Below, piece after piece: positions 19,590 through 30,070 of a stretch of 64,000 bases of DNA. The notes below the pieces were generated by a model, which was given only the letters and a program-made list of their open reading frames with translations, did not search any database and was not told where the DNA came from. This stretch comes from Phytophthora colocasiae. Taxonomy: Eukaryota; Oomycota; Peronosporomycetes; Peronosporales; Peronosporaceae. Where the stretch lies: assembly GCA_018806915.1 (NCBI GenBank), contig JAGKQI010000043.1:992001-1056000 (forward strand), in the 5' to 3' direction. The stretch's first letter is position 1, and every line of letters begins with the position of its first letter. A program made the translations under genes and the position numbers.

Positions 19590-21876
19590 GTATTCATACG
19601 ACGTGATGAGCCCAGAGATGGCACGAGGCACAGCCACTGTTAATCTTATGGCATTTCTCCTTCTTGTTCTTAGCTCCTCCAGCACCGCTAACACCCATTG
19701 TGTGTTTACCAAGTAGAGCATTCAGCGTTAGTGGAGCAATTTTAGTCGGTGGTGGCGATGCATGGGAGCTTCCACGACGAACTGAAGTTGTATCATGAAA
19801 TACTTCCAACGGGCTAAAGGTATCAGGAGACTCCAGTTTGTTTTCGAAACTGGTTTGACATCCAACGTCGAGACAGCGACCTTCACGTATTCTTGCCATT
19901 CCATCGGCTCCGCGACAGCATTAACAGCGGTGAGTCTGCGCTTCAGCCTACCAGATAAACTCGAGGCTTGTGCTAGCTCCGGCTTTTCATCTTTAACACC
20001 AGCACCGCTCCTGTACAACTGCCCGTCTATATTATCCACGGTGACATTCTCTACGATGACGTTCTCTACGTCGACGTTCTCGTCTTTGAGTGCATCTTGT
20101 AAGATCGTGAGTACTTGAGATTCTGAGCGCCGGTCAAGAAGCTCCTTCAAAGCCTTCTCGATTACAGAGTTTGTCGGCGCGGATTTCCTCTCCTGACGGC
20201 ACTAATTGTTCTGGAGTCATGCGAAGAGGACCACAACTCAGTAATGGCTCCACTCGGGACTTACATATATCGTTTACTAGTGGGACAAGCGCTCGATCAT
20301 GTGCTGGAGTAAATATCTGCTGCGAGGCGTGTAAACGACCTAACTTGGGGCCGTACTTGGTCGCTCAAATCGACGTCGAGTTACTGAGAATTCCGGAACG
20401 GCTGTGAACGCTACAGCTCACACCTCCGCCTTCCTCCCCGCCTACGAAGCCTCCAAGATCCTCTTCTTCTTCGCTATAGTACGAATCTTCTCCACTTGAT
20501 AGACCACTTCCTGGCTCTAGTCCTCCATTTTCGACCCACTAACTTCCAATGCGCTGGTTATACAACGCAAGAGGCAGGGAAACGTTCCTTCAAGTTTTGG
20601 ACCCCCAATTCCCAAGAAGATTTTGAAAATTGCAGTCACAAAAGTGGTGCGCACCTTCCAAGTGTGCACTTCTCCATCGAAAACGTGTCACTCCAATAGC
20701 TGTCTGCCAGCCCTTATTACGCACAAGTGAAAATTGGTTATCATTCTTTAGGTAGAGGCCCTTCCGTACACGATGCACACGGCATTGGAAGATCGACTGG
20801 TCTTGGAACCACCTCTCGAAGCTATCTCCCATCAATAGTGACATCATATCCTCCGCAGGCGCCAGTAAATGCTCGCACCTCGGCTTCACTCCCCCAGTAG
20901 TCGCATTACCAGCCCCAGCTTCACTACCTCCACCGTCCAGAAATTGTAGGCAGTGAGAACTAGCCGTCTCACGTTAAGAAACCTGACGCACTCAAAAACT
21001 TGTCGCTAATGGGATACTCGCAAGCTCCAGATCATGAGGATGGTCCACACGGATACACACATCCCCCGAGATATCCGACAGGAAATTATCAGCGGAAAGC
21101 ATGAATTCGTCCGGAAACTGTGCCACAATAACAATTTTACTTGATTCCTCGCTTGACGCATCGCGAGTTCTCAGGTCTTCTGTTCTTGCCGGGTCCATTA
21201 GAGCCTTCATCACACCGTAAACTTGACTTAGCAGCTCAACCTCTCGAAAAGCACTCATTAGATTGTCACAGTCAAGGGAATGGAACAGATAACTAAAGTT
21301 AGCGTTCTTTACATACGCTTGTGCAGTAGCTCCCAAATTGGCGAGTAGTTTACAATCTGCATTGAAAGACATGGTCGAGTGAAGTTGCTGAGGACGCGAA
21401 ATATTCGAGAAGGCTGTGTCTAAGGGCTGTCCATTCTTGGTGAAGAAATATCTTGTGTGTCGCGACGTAATCCGCAGCCAAAGACATCACCAGCACGAGC
21501 TCCGGTGGGTTCGTTCCACTTGACCATTTGCTGGTGTAAACAAGTACGATCGAGAACAGTCTGCGCTGCCGCCCACTAACACACCTTCCAGTCGGAATGA
21601 TGGTGGAGAAAACCCGAGCTCAAGTGAACCTCCCATGCTGCTGCCAGCACTCCATTCGATAACAGTGATTTCAAAATACACAGCTTTCACCTCGTCTTGC
21701 CGTGTCATCGCGAAGGCGAGTGTGTGCTCAAAGCGACAAGAATATACCTTCCCAGGTGGCATTCCAACTCCATCAACTGCCATTGCATCTCGTGAAACAG
21801 GGCTACTGTCATCCGCCGCCCGATTATCTCTCAGGATAGATGTCATTTTGGTCAAATGACTTATCAACATCTCCAC
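19590..21876 (-). pseudogene. Remnant of a large SPRY-domain protein gene
   Basis: Several minus-strand frames read as pieces of one broken cellular-type gene. 21876-21487 gives the start of a SPRY domain (VYFEITVIEW, GSLELGFSPP). After a frameshift near 21510 comes the SPRY end (DVFGCGLRRDTQDIFFTKNG). 21372-20992 continues with a helical region. 20400-20170 (FTPAHDRALVPLVNDIC) and 20150-19594 continue in shifting frames. SPRY domains bind proteins and are common in RanBP9-like and ubiquitin-ligase proteins; which type this is cannot be told. The 3' end abuts the truncated Fam2 element. Confidence 0.55.
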
Positions 21877-22190
21877 CAGAGGCTGCTAGGAAAAGTGGAA
21901 ACGATGCGGCAGGCTCGGTGCGCCGATACCGTCGCTCTAAACCGGATGCTCGTTCTTGTACTTATTGATGGCGTTGTTGACCTTCCTGCTGCATGTTAAA
22001 GCAACCCCGACAATTAAATGGAAACAATAATCCGCATATAATGTGGCGGTGGTTCTTGCCTATAGTCAATTCATGCAAGTAAAATAGTTTAGTATCACAA
22101 CTCCCTGACTTCACGGATGCGCACCTGATGACAAATACGCACTGTTGATAGTTTCATGCTGGGTGAGTGACTCACTCCGTAAACAATGTT

Positions 22191-24138
22191 TCATTTCTTT
22201 GCCGAATACCGCTGTGCTGCCAACTCCGCTCGTCTCTCCACTTCTCGCTGGAGTCCTTCAACTAGCTGTTGAATGTCGTTCGACCGAGCTGGCTTGGATT
22301 GGAGCTGGCCGTTGAGGGGTCTTGAGTGCGATCGAGCGGACTTGGACTGGTCCTGGACTTTGCGGGGTCTTAATGGTGACGGGGACTGGGTCTTGCGATG
22401 GTGTTCCATTGATTGAAGTTGTGGACGTACCGAAGTGTTACGCTTTTCATTGTTTCGGGACTGAACTCGCCTTAGTTGCAGCAGATCATTACACCGGCTT
22501 TGCATGTGGTGAAGCGGCGACGGCGGAACGCTAGCGAGAACTTTTTGGTCACTCAGGGTCGGGTGGGTATGTTGACGGACGAGAATACCAGTTTGGGGAG
22601 ATGATGGTGGTACCACGTATAGCACACCAGACTGAAATCCGGCTCCGTAACGAAAGTTACGATTAGTAGTGGTAACGTCTTCAATCGGTAGTTCAGTTTG
22701 GGAAAACACGTCACGTGGAGCCGGAACGATTGAATTCTCTCCCTCTTTGTCACTTTGAGCGTTCTTGCGATCGTTTGCCGCACCGGTGTTTCCAGACTTA
22801 CCACTGAGGTAAGTTTTTCTCCACGCATCTTGCATCCGTTTTTCAAATTGGCGATCTTCTTCGTCCATACTAACGTCGTGATCTGAGTCGCCGCTGTTGC
22901 AGTAGTTCCTCGTAGATGAGGGTCTTGATAAGCCGTGTATTCCCCCACTTATTGCGTTACCAATTGTGGTAGCCGCAGCACCAACACTGCGTTCAATTGT
23001 AGCGTTAATTTGATTAAACGTTGTGGGCTCAGTACCGTTGGCTCGCGTCTGATGTTCAAGTTGTCCAGGTCCCACCAAGTCTGGATTGCTACGCAAAACC
23101 TCCCTGATAGAAGTCTTAAGTTTTGTTGGATCAACTTGTTCCTATTGATGCTTGGAACGCACTTGCTGCTTCCGTAGCTTGTCACGTAGAACAGACGTAG
23201 CATCAGCGTGCCACTGCATTTGCAGATTCAGTTCCGATTGAGCAGTCGTAACCGCGTTCTGCAAACGGGACTCCAAGTGGTGCACTTCCTGCGTTGTGAG
23301 CTCTTTAACGAGACATCGAACTGGTTCGTCAATTTTAGCCTTGACCTCCTGGTGAATTTCGCTGCGCATACTTTGGAGGTCTGCGTCAAACATAACTTTA
23401 GATCCGGCAAGAGCGGCAGTCACTGCGTCCCCCACCATTCGGTGCACTTAGTAGCGTCCAGACCACAAGAATCTAGGTGCAACGTGGCCAACCTTTCTTC
23501 AACAACTTGGCGAATGTGGGCGACGAAGAAATCTTGATTGTTAGCAACTGCATGTTTAAACTCATTCAAGAGCTGTCGGGCGCCATCCGTCTGCGACACA
23601 ATTTTCGACGAGTTTCCTGCACTTCTTGCAGTCCACCATCAATTTTCCCGTTGACGTATTTCTCGATCTGCAATATTCTCTCTCCTTCTAATACTTGCAT
23701 CCGTTGAAATTGGTTAGCCAGTTCACTGTGCGTCGCCGTCAGCGCTTCGCTAAGCTGGCGGGCAATCAATCGCTGCTGCTCAGTCAGTTGGTTGACACTT
23801 GATGCTGTCGATGCTTGGACAGCCATTAGTGCTGCGTTCTGGGCGTCAGCTTCGCCTCGCTGCCGGTACTTAAACAAAGCTTGTTCTTCAGCGAGGGCTT
23901 TCGTCTGGGCAATGAAGTGCTGTGCAAGACTCATCACGTGCTCGGTTGCAATTGGCGTGAGTTCGAACACTGGCGATTGCGCTGTGTTGATGTGAGGGAC
24001 AAGCGCAGTGTCTTCGGCAGGGTGAACATTGGTTTGAGCTGCATTGTCTTCGGCAGGGTGAACATTGGTTTGAGCTGCAGTGTCGGCTGCAGCTTGGGCT
24101 TTGGCTAGAGCAGCAGCTTGCGAGCGAGTGAGCGCCAT
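22191..24138 (-). pseudogene. Broken coiled-coil (possibly gag-like) gene
   Basis: A chain of minus frames (24138-23566, then 23600-23450, 23447-23142, 23150-22191) reads as one protein of about 640 aa with frameshifts and stops. It starts MALTRSQAAALAKAQAAADT. An imperfect 12-residue repeat containing NVHPAED occurs twice (DNA repeat near 24010-24080). Long helices follow (NQLTEQQRLIARQLSEALTA; HHLESRLQNAVTTAQSELNL). The tail is basic, Ser/Gln-rich and ends in another coiled coil. It could be a Gag of an unrecognised element or a cellular protein; no catalytic motif is seen. Confidence 0.45.
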
Positions 24139-24434
24139 GGTTCTTCGCGAAGGGAGGGAAATAACGCTTTAAGATCGCAACATTTGCAGTAGATTAATAG
24201 CCAGTAAATTAAATCATTGTTTTCAGCAAATTAGATCGCTGAAGAACGAGCGGAACGAGAAAAATGGGTTCACTTTGGCGTGCTCCCCTCTCGAAATTGA
24301 TAATGACTACGATCTCTAAAACCTCGACGAGCGCGGCTCCTCAAAAGCTCGTCCGAGGCTTGCTAACGGCGTCGGCGTCGTGTCGCAGCGAATACGACAG
24401 AAAATGTTGTCGCACGAAGGAGGCTGGAATGTAT

Positions 24435-24470
24435 GCGTGTCAAATGTGGCACACACCACATTTGACACGC
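24435..24470. other. Perfect 15-bp hairpin
   Basis: Arms 24435-24449 (GCGTGTCAAATGTGG) and 24456-24470 are exact inverted repeats around CACACA. It lies in an otherwise featureless stretch (24140-24740) between the coiled-coil gene and the Crypton-related remnant. It may be the tip of a small foldback element; no flanking duplication is obvious. Confidence 0.6.
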
Positions 24471-24743
24471 CTACCAGCATTATCAAGCACACTTCCATTA
24501 CCGGTAGTTTACAACCGATGTTGTATTTCTGGGAATTGGCAGCTCTGATTGGCTGGATCCACCGTGTCGGACACGAAATCGGCTGGAACCACGTCAAAAG
24601 GTGGGATGCCATCTGCAACACTGGTGCGGCGTATGATAGCAAATACTGGCAAATTTTACTTCCTATTTTCAATACAAATGCTAGTCAGAGTTGTAAAGGG
24701 ACCCAGTGTTTTGCTACTATACAAATATTAAGGTAATGTTGCA

Positions 24744-25530
24744 GTGATGAAAGGTCGCCATGAGAAGCATTCCGCAAGAAGCACGATGGCAGCGCATAGA
24801 TATAGCACGGATCTCGCGAAGTTGATGGCTTACAAGGATGGCGTTGAATACAGCAATGACAACATCTTCACGATGGAGGAGTTCCTTCAGATCACGCCAG
24901 ATGACATATGCCGCTGGATGAACACCCTAGCTTACCGATACGCAGTGTCCAGCGAAGAGATGAGGCCTGAAAATCATTTCATCGTTCATGCCACGGATCA
25001 ACATGGGGACGCAGTATCAAAAGGGGGAGAAGACACCCGTCGTGAGTATACAGCTCTTCGCTCACAGGTCGCTGCTGGACGCCGATATATGAATGACTTG
25101 ATGAGCAGGATGCATTGAACCCGAAGTGTGATGCAACGAGTACTACAAAAGATTCACGCAATCCTACGACGATAATCAATGCGACCAGCCCCATATCAAG
25201 TAATTGTGTCAAACAAAGTCAGGCAGCAAACAGCAGTGAATGCAGCTAACAACCAACGTCGCTAACGAGACTCTGTTGCTCGACTGTCAAAGAGACCCAA
25301 AGACCTGTTTGAGCTATGGCAGGAATACCACGTTGGGTGCGGTGGAATGAAAGCAGCGAAAGACTTTACTGCGAAGGAGCGAGGCGCGAATAAGTTTACT
25401 CAAGACGGAAAGCGTTCTGGGATACAGTAGCGATCCTCGTCTGTTCCAGATACACGAGTGACACTGCGATAGACAAGATTTACAATGTGTATGGTAGGCA
25501 GCTCTCTGTCCAGTATTTTGTTAGCTCTGC
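24744..25530 (+). pseudogene. Crypton-related gene remnant with GCR1-like domain
   Basis: The first ORF (24744-25118) contains ITPDDICRWMNTLAY, a pattern I associate with oomycete Crypton tyrosine-recombinase relatives. After stops, 25270-25410 reads LSKRPKDLFELWQEYHVGCG and KDFTAKERGANKFT. After a frameshift near 25404 it reads RKAFWDTVAIL then DTAIDKIYNVYG. That block resembles the GCR1-like DNA-binding domain often found with Cryptons. No recombinase catalytic core is present, so this is a derivative or a domain remnant. Family assignment is from memory of the domain pattern. Confidence 0.5.
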
Positions 25531-25799
25531 GTGCTGATCACAAGCATTGCGGACACCCACGTCTGCGAGTGTAGCACTTCAACACGTCTAGCACTTCAAC
25601 TCGTCCCGCAAATAATTGTCTTAACCAATCATGACGTGTTCAATGATTATCAGCCAATCAGAAGTGGTAGCAAGCGCAGTTGTAAAAATGGGACATACTT
25701 GTCCAGTTCCAGCCGGTGGCCACGGCCCGATCCACAAGCGGCCATCCCTCACTCGCAGCGCCACGATGCCGGGACTCACGGGATCCAGCGGAAACTCTG

Positions 25800-27277
25800 A
25801 CTGCTGGTGATAGGATCGAGTATTTTTCCCGAATGTTCGTCTGTGGAGACAAGCGCGGCCTTCGTTCGGCCGTCGTCATCCTGGAAGACCCCAGGACGAC
25901 CTGTATCCAGTGCGCGTGGATACCGAAGAGCTTCTGCCGCTCGATAACATGATGCGCCGGACTGCGAACGCGCTGGGCAACCATGTTGACGACGTCAGTG
26001 CAAAGTGGCGCAAGCTGCGAACCTACCAACTCACGCCCGGAAGCTTTTCTGCGCCGACACGCTCCAGCACCTTGAATTCCGCGTTGGCCGCAATCGTACG
26101 GGGGGCAATCTCCTCAGCACGTCACGAAGTTGCACTCCAACGCGAGCGAATGTTACCGGGAGGGCCACAGCCGGACAAGCCATGCGACATACAAATCCAA
26201 GGACACCGCGTCGTCTAGCACATCCGTCGCTTACTGCAGCAGGCCCGAGAGCTCCGGAAAAGTTGCCGAAGACTCCAGTCCTTCTCGTTTGCCCTAGGAT
26301 TCTATCACACCGTCCACGCGTAAGTTGACTGTCATCGATTTTGTGTCTGACTCTGATGCAGAATCTGATTCAGTCCTTGTTTCAGAAGCTAGCCCGGCCC
26401 CCACGGATAGCGAGTTGCTGGACGCAAAGGCGTACCTCAGTAGCGTGCCGAACCGGTACGCAAGAGACCGTATTCGACATCAGAAGAAGCGCCGCGCGAG
26501 AGAGTGGCATGTTGCCAGGTTAAGGAAGCGCCGTGACGAGCGCAAGTGCGCAGTCACTCGAAGTCGGGACCAGATCCACCATGCCCATACGGTGACCGCA
26601 CTGAAGATGAAGCAGTTTCTTTCATTACCTGCTGTGCGCTTAAGTCAGGTAGATCTTCACGAGAGACGGAAGGCGTACGGGGCACCAGTCCACGATGCTA
26701 GGTTCGCTCACGCAGAGGTTCCTTGACCAGCTGGGGTAGAGCGAATCGACTGTAGCGTACCGAGCGGAGTTGTGTTTCCCGACTTAGGGGGCTTCGGGAA
26801 GTGTACATGTGAGGGGGACTGCTTCATCGATACTTGCGAAAATTCGGCGGCGGCTGTGTACTGCACGGAGACCTGCTGTAATTTGGGGACGCTGTGCAGT
26901 AACGCCCCCCGCGCTCGTGACACTTTAAAGCTCTTTGACACTGGCCTCGTCGGGCTAAGTGTGTACACGACGGCCGACATGGACGTCGGGGACATTGTAG
27001 GGGAGTACGCTGGGGAGCTGGCCGAGTACGACGCAGTAGTCCCGGGACAGCCGCCCGTCGCCGTTAAAGAGAACAGTGGCTATACGCTGCTGATGAACGT
27101 TAAGTCTCAGCGCAAGAAGCATGTCTACATTGATGCACAGCGCTGCGGGTCTATTTCCTCAGCCACTCGTGCAAACCCAACGCTGCTTTCGTGGAGTTTC
27201 AGAACGGTTCCGAGGTGAAGGTGCTAGTCCGGATGCTGAAGGATGTCAAAGCGAGTGCGCAGATCACAGTAAACTGC
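25800..27277 (+). pseudogene. SET-domain methyltransferase-like gene, 5' part
   Basis: N-terminal pieces read AGDRIEYFSRMFVCGDKRG and, one frame over, VRVDTEELLPLDNMMRRTAN. From 26325 an acidic and then basic segment runs to an in-frame TGA (26724-26726). The same frame continues into a Cys-rich pre-SET/AWS-like region (CTCEGDCFIDTC) and a SET domain (LVGLSVYTTADMDVGDIVGE; GYTLLMNVKSQRKKHVYIDA). A frameshift near 27150 precedes the catalytic motif FLSHSCKPNAAF. It is interrupted at 27277 by a Fam1 LTR and finishes at 53718-53806. SET proteins methylate lysines, often on histones. Such genes are common near oomycete transposons (recollection). Confidence 0.8.
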
Positions 27278-27726
27278 TGTAATGGGTCTACCTAGACCTA
27301 TTAGGTGGCGTACACGTGCGCTTACGTGTATGAGGAAGCGTGCAATTAGAATAGACTTAATTTAAGTATACTTATTTAAATAAGTATAATTAAATCAAAT
27401 ATAACTAAATTAAACTGCAAAATACCGTAAAATGAGAACTGTTATTGAATTTGGCATAAGCCAATTATGGACCTCCTAAAACTGTTTGTTATCTATTTCT
27501 AAAGGGTCTGCCAACGTGTGGTTGGCAGAAACTCTGCTCAGTGATTGGTAGAAATCCGTTACTCTCTACCAATAATATGCACAAATGCACACGAACCCTT
27601 CAATAATGTGGTTCCTTTGGTGTGTACAGCACACCAAGGTCTGAGGCCCATTTCCAACCTCTAACAGTTATCCTAACTGTTAGAGTTACAAGTGGTACAA
27701 CCACTTGTACGTGTAACCCCGTTACA
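27278..27726 (-). repeat. Fam1 LTR, outer left
   Basis: 449 bp, reverse orientation. It acts as 3' LTR of the deleted unit and is very close to the middle LTR 29521-29969. The adjacent CCATCCCCCCGTTAAG (27727-27742) is the polypurine tract in complement. Confidence 0.9.
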
Positions 27727-27827
27727 CCATCCCCCCGTTAAGATTCGACGTATCGGTCCCGATACGTCAATCAACAGAACTTGACAAGACCTTCAAGTTC
27801 CCGAGAGAAATCCGAGTTCATTTCGCA

Positions 27828-29450
27828 ATGGACTCGCCAACGCCCACGTCTCCGTCCGCTTCTGCGGACGCGCAAGCCTCACCTGCTGCCTCTGCAGCAG
27901 GAACAACGACCTCAGCAGTGCCCACTAGCACTGCTGCTTCCAGCGGTTCGACAGAGAATCTCTCTGTCACCAAGTACCATGCTCTCCAGAAGGAGAAGCA
28001 TGAGAAGAAGATGAAGTCTTCTTCTCTAGCAGAGATTAAGAATCCTGCTGTCCCTCTCAAAGAACTCTTTGGAGAGGACTACGAAGACATCCTCGACTAC
28101 GACGAGGATGTCGAGGAGGGGGAGGTTGATGTCAAGGCTCCCGCTCCCGTGTCTTCGTCCGAAGACACGTCAGGCCCACCCGTGGGGTCTCGACGACCTC
28201 GTGATGAGGCCTCGGACGCTTCAAGCTCGAAGCGTCCGCGCAGTGATGATGAAGCGTCCCCCATGTCGAGGGCGCTCACTGCACCGCGCACTGACCCGCT
28301 AGTGCGCACACCATGGATGCCTACTGAGGCAGAGATCCATGACCGGTTCGGTGCTAGTTCACCACCGAACCCGATACTGTTGTACTCATGCAACAGTATC
28401 AACGACGACGACGTCACCGCTAAGGTTGTCTTTGAGCCCGAGACTCAAAGACGCGACTACTATATCGGGCTCTTCCACGAGCTCCGATACTATGCAGCGA
28501 AGAAGACTTCGCGCAAGAGCAAAGTGCCAGAGTGGCAGGCACTTTGTCAGTCGTGGAATGCCTTTGTTGATAACTTCAACAAAGACCCGAAGGCGTATCG
28601 CGAGCGCGTTGCTGCGGCTCGCGATCGCTACTACACTTACACTACACGTGGTAAGTGTGAACGCCTCCATGATCAGTCCATGGAAGCGGGTATCCCATGT
28701 ACCGTTCCCTTTGGCACACCCTGTCCGTGTTGCCAACCCTTGGCAACACGTCTCACCGAAAGTGATCTCCTGGGGTACACGCTTATCCGTGTACCCCATC
28801 ACATCAAGGAGCTCCGTGGTCGTATTGTGCCACGCGAAGCTCCTAGTGCTGTGGCTGACCGCAGCACTCCTCGTGCAGGGCTTACCCCTGCAAGTTATGG
28901 TGGGCTTCGTACACCCTCACCATTTCCGGAACGTCCTCCATCAGGACGTTCAAGTACCTTGAGCGGCCCAATGAATCATGGAGCAAGTTTACTTGCTCCA
29001 AAGTCAGACACTGCATGTCTAGGTAGGTTTTGTGTAGCTAACAAAACTAATGAACCCTTTTCGAATTCATTTGTGTTGTCTCTACCAACAGTATCAGCGT
29101 TCAGCTTCTGTCGATCGACAGAAGCTGCGATAGCATCAAACCGTATGACGGCTTGTCTTCGCTGGACAAAGTCTAGCGCACCCGAGCTGATTTTTTTCAG
29201 CTTGTCGCCCTTGTCAGCAGCAGGCCCTGCCTGCTCGCTATCATCTCTCATGTCTGTGCCCGGCACAGACATCGCGCGCTCGTTCCTGCTCGAACGAGAC
29301 GTCGCACGCGTCACAGCAGCTGATAGTGTGCTGCTATCAGTTGCATTCTGCGGTTGTTCGGACGCAACCGTAGATCCTCCCCCACTTAAGAAGGAAGCTA
29401 CCCCGCCGAGCATGCTCGGCAATCGTGGATGCCTCATGGCGTTCACGTAG
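27828..29450 (+). CDS. Fam1 antisense ORF fused to antisense pol (540 aa)
   Basis: Residues 1-370 match the antisense ORF of element B (MDSPTPTSPS start; acidic region; Cys-rich CPCCQ motif). At about 28955 a deletion shared with 30071-31693 removes the coiled-coil part. The frame runs on into the complement of integrase-tail sequence (STLSGPMNHGASLLAPKSDT) and stays open to 29450. The C-terminal 170 residues are therefore a new fusion, not the ancestral protein. Whether it is made is unknown. Confidence 0.6.
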   Translation: MDSPTPTSPSASADAQASPAASAAGTTTSAVPTSTAASSGSTENLSVTKYHALQKEKHEKKMKSSSLAEIKNPAVPLKELFGEDYEDILDYDEDVEEGEVDVKAPAPVSSSEDTSGPPVGSRRPRDEASDASSSKRPRSDDEASPMSRALTAPRTDPLVRTPWMPTEAEIHDRFGASSPPNPILLYSCNSINDDDVTAKVVFEPETQRRDYYIGLFHELRYYAAKKTSRKSKVPEWQALCQSWNAFVDNFNKDPKAYRERVAAARDRYYTYTTRGKCERLHDQSMEAGIPCTVPFGTPCPCCQPLATRLTESDLLGYTLIRVPHHIKELRGRIVPREAPSAVADRSTPRAGLTPASYGGLRTPSPFPERPPSGRSSTLSGPMNHGASLLAPKSDTACLGRFCVANKTNEPFSNSFVLSLPTVSAFSFCRSTEAAIASNRMTACLRWTKSSAPELIFFSLSPLSAAGPACSLSSLMSVPGTDIARSFLLERDVARVTAADSVLLSVAFCGCSDATVDPPPLKKEATPPSMLGNRGCLMAFT

Positions 29451-29479
29451 AACGGTGTATGCCCTGTCGAAACATGCAC
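28976..29479 (-). pseudogene. pol: Fam1 integrase C-terminal remnant (deleted unit)
   Basis: The minus frame reads the integrase tail (STGHTPFYVNAMRHPRLPSM and the hinge that follows). The rest of gag-pol is missing: at about 29491 the sequence jumps to the primer-site region (29493-29520). This leaves a small LTR-flanked derivative with pol tail and antisense ORF only. Confidence 0.8.
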
Positions 29480-29520
29480 CGAGTTGTTGATCGTGGGACG
29501 GACTACAAAGTGCTACCAGG

Positions 29521-29969
29521 TGTAATGGGTCTACCTAGACCTATTAGATGGCGTACACGTGCCCTTACGTGTTTGAGGAAGCGTGCAATTAGAATAGACT
29601 TAATTTAAGTATACTTATTTAAATAAGTATAATTAAATCAAATATAACTAAATTAAACTGCAAAATACCGTAAAATGAGAACTGTTATTGAATTTGGCAT
29701 AAGCCAATTATGGACCTCCTAAAACTGTTTGTTATCTATTTCTAAAGGGTCTACCAACGTGTGGTTGGCAGAAACTCTGCTCAGTGATTGGTAGAAATCC
29801 GTTACTTTCTACCAATAATATGCATAAATGCACACGAACCATCCAATAATGTGGTTCCTTTGGTGTGTACAGCACACCAAGGTCTGAGGCCCATTTCCAA
29901 CCTCTAACAGTTATCCTAACTGTTAGAGTTACAAGTGGTACAACCACTTGTACGTGTAACCCCGTTACA
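29521..29969 (-). repeat. Fam1 LTR, middle
   Basis: 449 bp, reverse orientation. It is shared by the two tandem units: 3' LTR of the long element and 5' LTR of the deleted unit. The complement of the primer site (TGCTACCA) lies directly left of it (29511-29518), two bases before the LTR. Confidence 0.9.
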
Positions 29970-30070
29970 CCATCCCCCCGTTAAGATTCGACGTATCGGT
30001 CCCGATACGTCAATCAATAGAACTTGACAAGACCTTCAAGTTCCCGAGAGAAATCCGAGTTCATTTCGCA

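Noticed and set aside
25658..26029. Minus-strand ORF of 123 aa opposite the SET gene N-terminus
   Set aside because: The plus strand reads recognisable SET-protein segments here; the minus ORF has no features.
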